The position numbers and the translations under genes were made by a program. Under the pieces are notes generated by a model. That model searched no databases, was not told where the DNA came from, and saw nothing but the letters and a program-made list of their open reading frames with translations. 8,187 nt of DNA. It comes from an uncultured Gemmatimonadota bacterium (GTDB lineage Bacteria > Gemmatimonadota > Gemmatimonadetes > Gemmatimonadales > GWC2-71-9). Location: positions 1 through 8,187 of the forward strand of contig CAMLLJ010000121.1 in assembly GCA_946480845.1 (NCBI GenBank), given 5' to 3'. Below are positions 7,817-8,187 of this stretch, one piece after another (within the stretch, counting starts at the first letter, position 1; every line of letters begins with the position of its first letter).

Positions 7817-8187
7817 GTGGCCCGACTCGACAAGCTGATCCAGCTGCTGCACGAGCAGCGCGCCGACGCGCTGCGCCTCGCCGCCGGCCAGCCGGCGGCG
7901 CTGCAGCAGAACGGGACCACCCGGCCGCTCACCCGCGAGGCGCTCACCGACTCCCAGATCACTGCGCTGGTGCGCGAGATCGCCCCGCCGGCGGTGGCGC
8001 CGCAGGTGGGGACGGGGGCGGCACTCGCCTTCGGGTATGCCTCGCCGTCGGGCGCCGTCGAGGCCGAGCTCTCTTCGTCGCCGGCGGGACTGCTGGTCCT
8101 GGTCCGGCGGAGCGGCGCCGCCCCCGGGCCTTCCGCCGCCGGTGCGGTCGCCCAGTGCGGCTGGTTTCTGTACGCTGTGGGTGCCGT
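7817..8187 (+). CDS. Protein with degenerate PilT/GspE-type N-terminal domain (3' end beyond window)
   Basis: 123 complete codons from GTG 7817, open to the right edge. Residues 1-98 resemble the N-terminal domain of PilT/PilB-type ATPases: a first helix (LDKLIQLLHEQRADALRL), then AAGQPAALQQNG where those proteins have a Gly-x-Pro turn and the strand ending in Asp/Asn-Gly, then RPLTREALT, a helix with LVREIA, and strands ending LLVLVRRS. The usual S-D-L-H-[LI] motif is here A-D-A-L-R-L, so the domain looks divergent. An Ala/Pro/Gly linker follows, and the next part, beginning GWFLYAVGA, is cut by the window, so I cannot tell whether an ATPase domain is present. GAGAGA (7808-7813) gives a modest ribosome site just upstream. 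It sits 7 bases after the duplicated small protein. Confidence 0.72.
   Translation, partial: MARLDKLIQLLHEQRADALRLAAGQPAALQQNGTTRPLTREALTDSQITALVREIAPPAVAPQVGTGAALAFGYASPSGAVEAELSSSPAGLLVLVRRSGAAPGPSAAGAVAQCGWFLYAVGA

Noticed and set aside
6748..7962. 404-codon minus-strand open frame across three plus-strand genes
   Set aside because: No recognisable domain, and it runs antisense through well-supported genes and their ribosome sites.

Overview
This is a very GC-rich bacterial chromosomal window, densely packed with genes on both strands. I see no mobile element, rRNA, tRNA or CRISPR. The high GC, a transmembrane Ser/Thr kinase with an N-terminal zinc ribbon, a PilT-N-like protein and widespread GTG/TTG starts would fit Gemmatimonadota or a similar soil-type lineage. 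That placement is an inference of moderate strength, because no taxonomic marker gene is present.

Layout. (1) Positions 1-1979, minus strand: a TetR-family regulator followed 22 bases later by an acyl-CoA dehydrogenase that runs off the left edge. A well-formed promoter with a perfect inverted-repeat operator over its start point lies just upstream of the regulator, so this looks like a self-regulated fatty-acid or acyl-CoA catabolic unit. (2) Positions 2166-4675, plus strand: a receptor-type Ser/Thr kinase (zinc ribbon, kinase domain, one membrane helix, extracytoplasmic domain). It overlaps by four bases a small membrane-anchored protein whose outer domain is collinear with the kinase's own outer domain. 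(3) Positions 4677-5876, minus strand: DNA polymerase IV (dinB), convergent with the kinase pair with one base between the stop codons. (4) Positions 5897-7281, plus strand: a beta-hydroxyacid dehydrogenase and an SSAT-like GNAT acetyltransferase, overlapping by four bases. (5) Positions 7345-8187, plus strand: a small protein made of two repeats, then the start of a protein with a PilT/GspE-type N-terminal domain.

Most interesting points. The kinase and its coupled partner share an ungapped extracytoplasmic domain with a C-x-C motif at the same spacing, and all six cysteines of the kinase fall in two clusters, one on each side of the membrane. This looks like a two-protein sensing system that I cannot match to a named family. 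The dinB/dehydrogenase divergent junction is only 20 bases long. It holds mirror-image -10 elements and a 13-base inverted repeat containing both start codons, which suggests two leaderless or nearly leaderless transcripts from one symmetric promoter. The convergent kinase-partner/dinB junction is a perfect 15-base palindrome containing both stop codons.
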